Below are positions 63,301-64,000 of a stretch of DNA of 64,000 nucleotides, piece after piece. The position numbers and the translations under genes are program-made. The notes under the pieces are model-generated. The model had not been told where the DNA came from. It did not search any database and saw nothing but the letters and a program-made list of their open reading frames with translations. Every line of letters starts with the position of its first letter. Within the stretch, counting starts at the first letter, position 1. Source of the DNA: Labia minor (Eukaryota; Arthropoda; Insecta; Dermaptera; Spongiphoridae); contig OY720344.1 in assembly GCA_963082975.1 (NCBI GenBank), positions 93,997,228 to 94,061,227 on the forward strand, in the 5' to 3' direction.

Positions 63301-63843
63301 TTTACTTACATTATACTATCTTATAATTCAATTCTTTATGGCTCTAAAAAAAAGGTAAATTATTTTTTCGATTTGGCTCTTAAACATTTTCGATTTTTCA
63401 ATAAGGCCCTAAAAAATTGTAAAGTTTTTTTACAAAAAATCAATTAGAGGAAAGTGATAGCTTACAAAGTATTAACTTAATATTCATTGTCGGAAAATAT
63501 CTCATTTAAAACATTTAATTCACAAGTATAATATTTTATTTATTGTATTCAAAATTGAGAAAATTTAAAATTTATTAAGAAATTGAAAAATGAATTTATT
63601 TTATTTGGTTTATAAATGCAATTATTTCATGTCACCTTGATCAAATTTATTAAATAAAGGCTGAATTATTATTCCAGCCCAGAAGCATCCAAGCATGCAA
63701 GGGGAGCTAATGATATGATTTCCACAGCATAGTACAGCAATATCTCCAGTAGTACATCCAAGTTGTTTTAATTTGCATGCCAAATTCTGTCCTTGAATTA
63801 ATAATTCTTTGTAGGTGTGAGATACATTTGTTTCTAAACATAA
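60351..63843 (-). CDS. ACS5: luciferase-like acyl-CoA synthetase (ANL superfamily), exons 2-10, N-terminus outside window
   Basis: Exons 2-10: 63843-63636, 62702-62482, 62356-62188, 61834-61716, 61650-61390, 61289-61161, 61090-60958, 60830-60699, 60475-60351; 498 residues plus about 40 expected from an exon 1 beyond 64000. Motifs: [12 protein letters not shown]-loop, [24 protein letters not shown], and P-K-T-A-S-G-K with the catalytic lysine. It ends K-G-L-K, no peroxisome signal. The exon-3 donor reads GAT|gcaagt: a GC-AG intron at the position where ACS4 has GAT|gttagt. The next GT, four bases on, would break the frame. Exon lengths from exon 2 on match ACS4 closely. Intron 2 holds an R1 fragment and a hAT-like MITE piece. 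Substrate unknown. Confidence 0.92.
63040..63165 (-). repeat. dispersed repeat R1, fragment (ACS5 intron 2)
   Basis: The inverse of this stretch matches 44735-44850 (ggacagacatcatgctaaaa and tcgtggagatatgt words). It is cut at about 63165 by hAT-MITE-like sequence. Confidence 0.65.
63166..63310. mobile_element. hAT-type MITE fragment (ACS5 intron 2)
   Basis: The start gagtggttcccaaagtggtc and inner ggggtct repeats resemble hAT MITEs. A far inverted end may be gatagtggatctcaagcc near 63283-63300. Confidence 0.45.
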
Positions 63844-64000
63844 CTAGAATCAAATAGGGACACAATAGTAGTAATACATGATCAATTATAGAATAAAATT
63901 AAATAAAATTCAATAATAATATTGGATGATATAGACAAAGAAGATTTGAAATCGGTAGCAGGAAGGTAAGAAGAATTAAAACCTTTTATCTTGGTATTCA

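Noticed and set aside
10632-63843. The five genes as true bioluminescent luciferases
   Set aside because: The family resemblance is clear, but the HHGF-type histidine segment is absent in all five and none has the S-K-L end. Close non-luminous relatives have the same overall form, so acyl-CoA synthetase is the safer call.
1-64000. Bacterial features (operons, ribosome binding sites, riboswitches)
   Set aside because: All genes are split by spliceosomal introns and the repeats are eukaryotic, so such features do not apply.

Overview
This is eukaryotic DNA, very A+T-rich by eye, with spliceosomal introns. It most likely comes from an arthropod, probably an insect: it carries mariner-type transposons, a Ty3/gypsy element with a TACA target duplication, tRNA-derived SINEs and a tandem expansion of luciferase-like acyl-CoA synthetase genes. 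I cannot name the species.

The core of the window is a head-to-tail array of five paralogous genes of the ANL (acyl-CoA synthetase / NRPS adenylation / luciferase) superfamily, all on the minus strand: ACS1 (20479 down to 10632), ACS2 (37783 to 28635), ACS3 (48192 to 43383), ACS4 (57612 to 51355) and ACS5 (63843 to 60351; its first exon lies past the right edge). I rebuilt each from splice sites and reading phase. The four whole genes have ten exons with the same intron positions and phases and encode 540, 541, 536 and 533 residues; ACS5 shows the same exons 2-10. All carry the AMP-binding P-loop, the Y-G-(M/L)-T-E motif, the T-G-D motif, the D-R-I-K hinge and the C-terminal catalytic lysine. 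None has the firefly luciferase histidine at the HHGF position or a C-terminal peroxisome signal. Exon lengths and residues split them into ACS1-3 and ACS4-5. They probably activate carboxylic acids (fatty or aromatic) to CoA thioesters; the substrates are unknown.

Left of the array, on the plus strand and tail-to-tail with ACS1, are the last three exons (1370-4441) of a low-complexity Ser/Gln/Lys-rich protein that I do not recognise.

Introns and spacers are full of repeats: at least four mariner-like families, mostly short deletion derivatives; a Helentron-associated (HINE-like) family of six copies with subterminal inverted repeats, a microsatellite and a terminal hairpin; truncated copies of a LINE whose 3' end is a GATA-like tail; a foldback element of about 1.1 kb nested in one of those LINEs; hAT-type MITEs; a tRNA-derived SINE family; several long palindromes; and one young Ty3/gypsy LTR element (22668-27325) between ACS1 and ACS2. 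No rRNA, functional tRNA or CRISPR array was seen.
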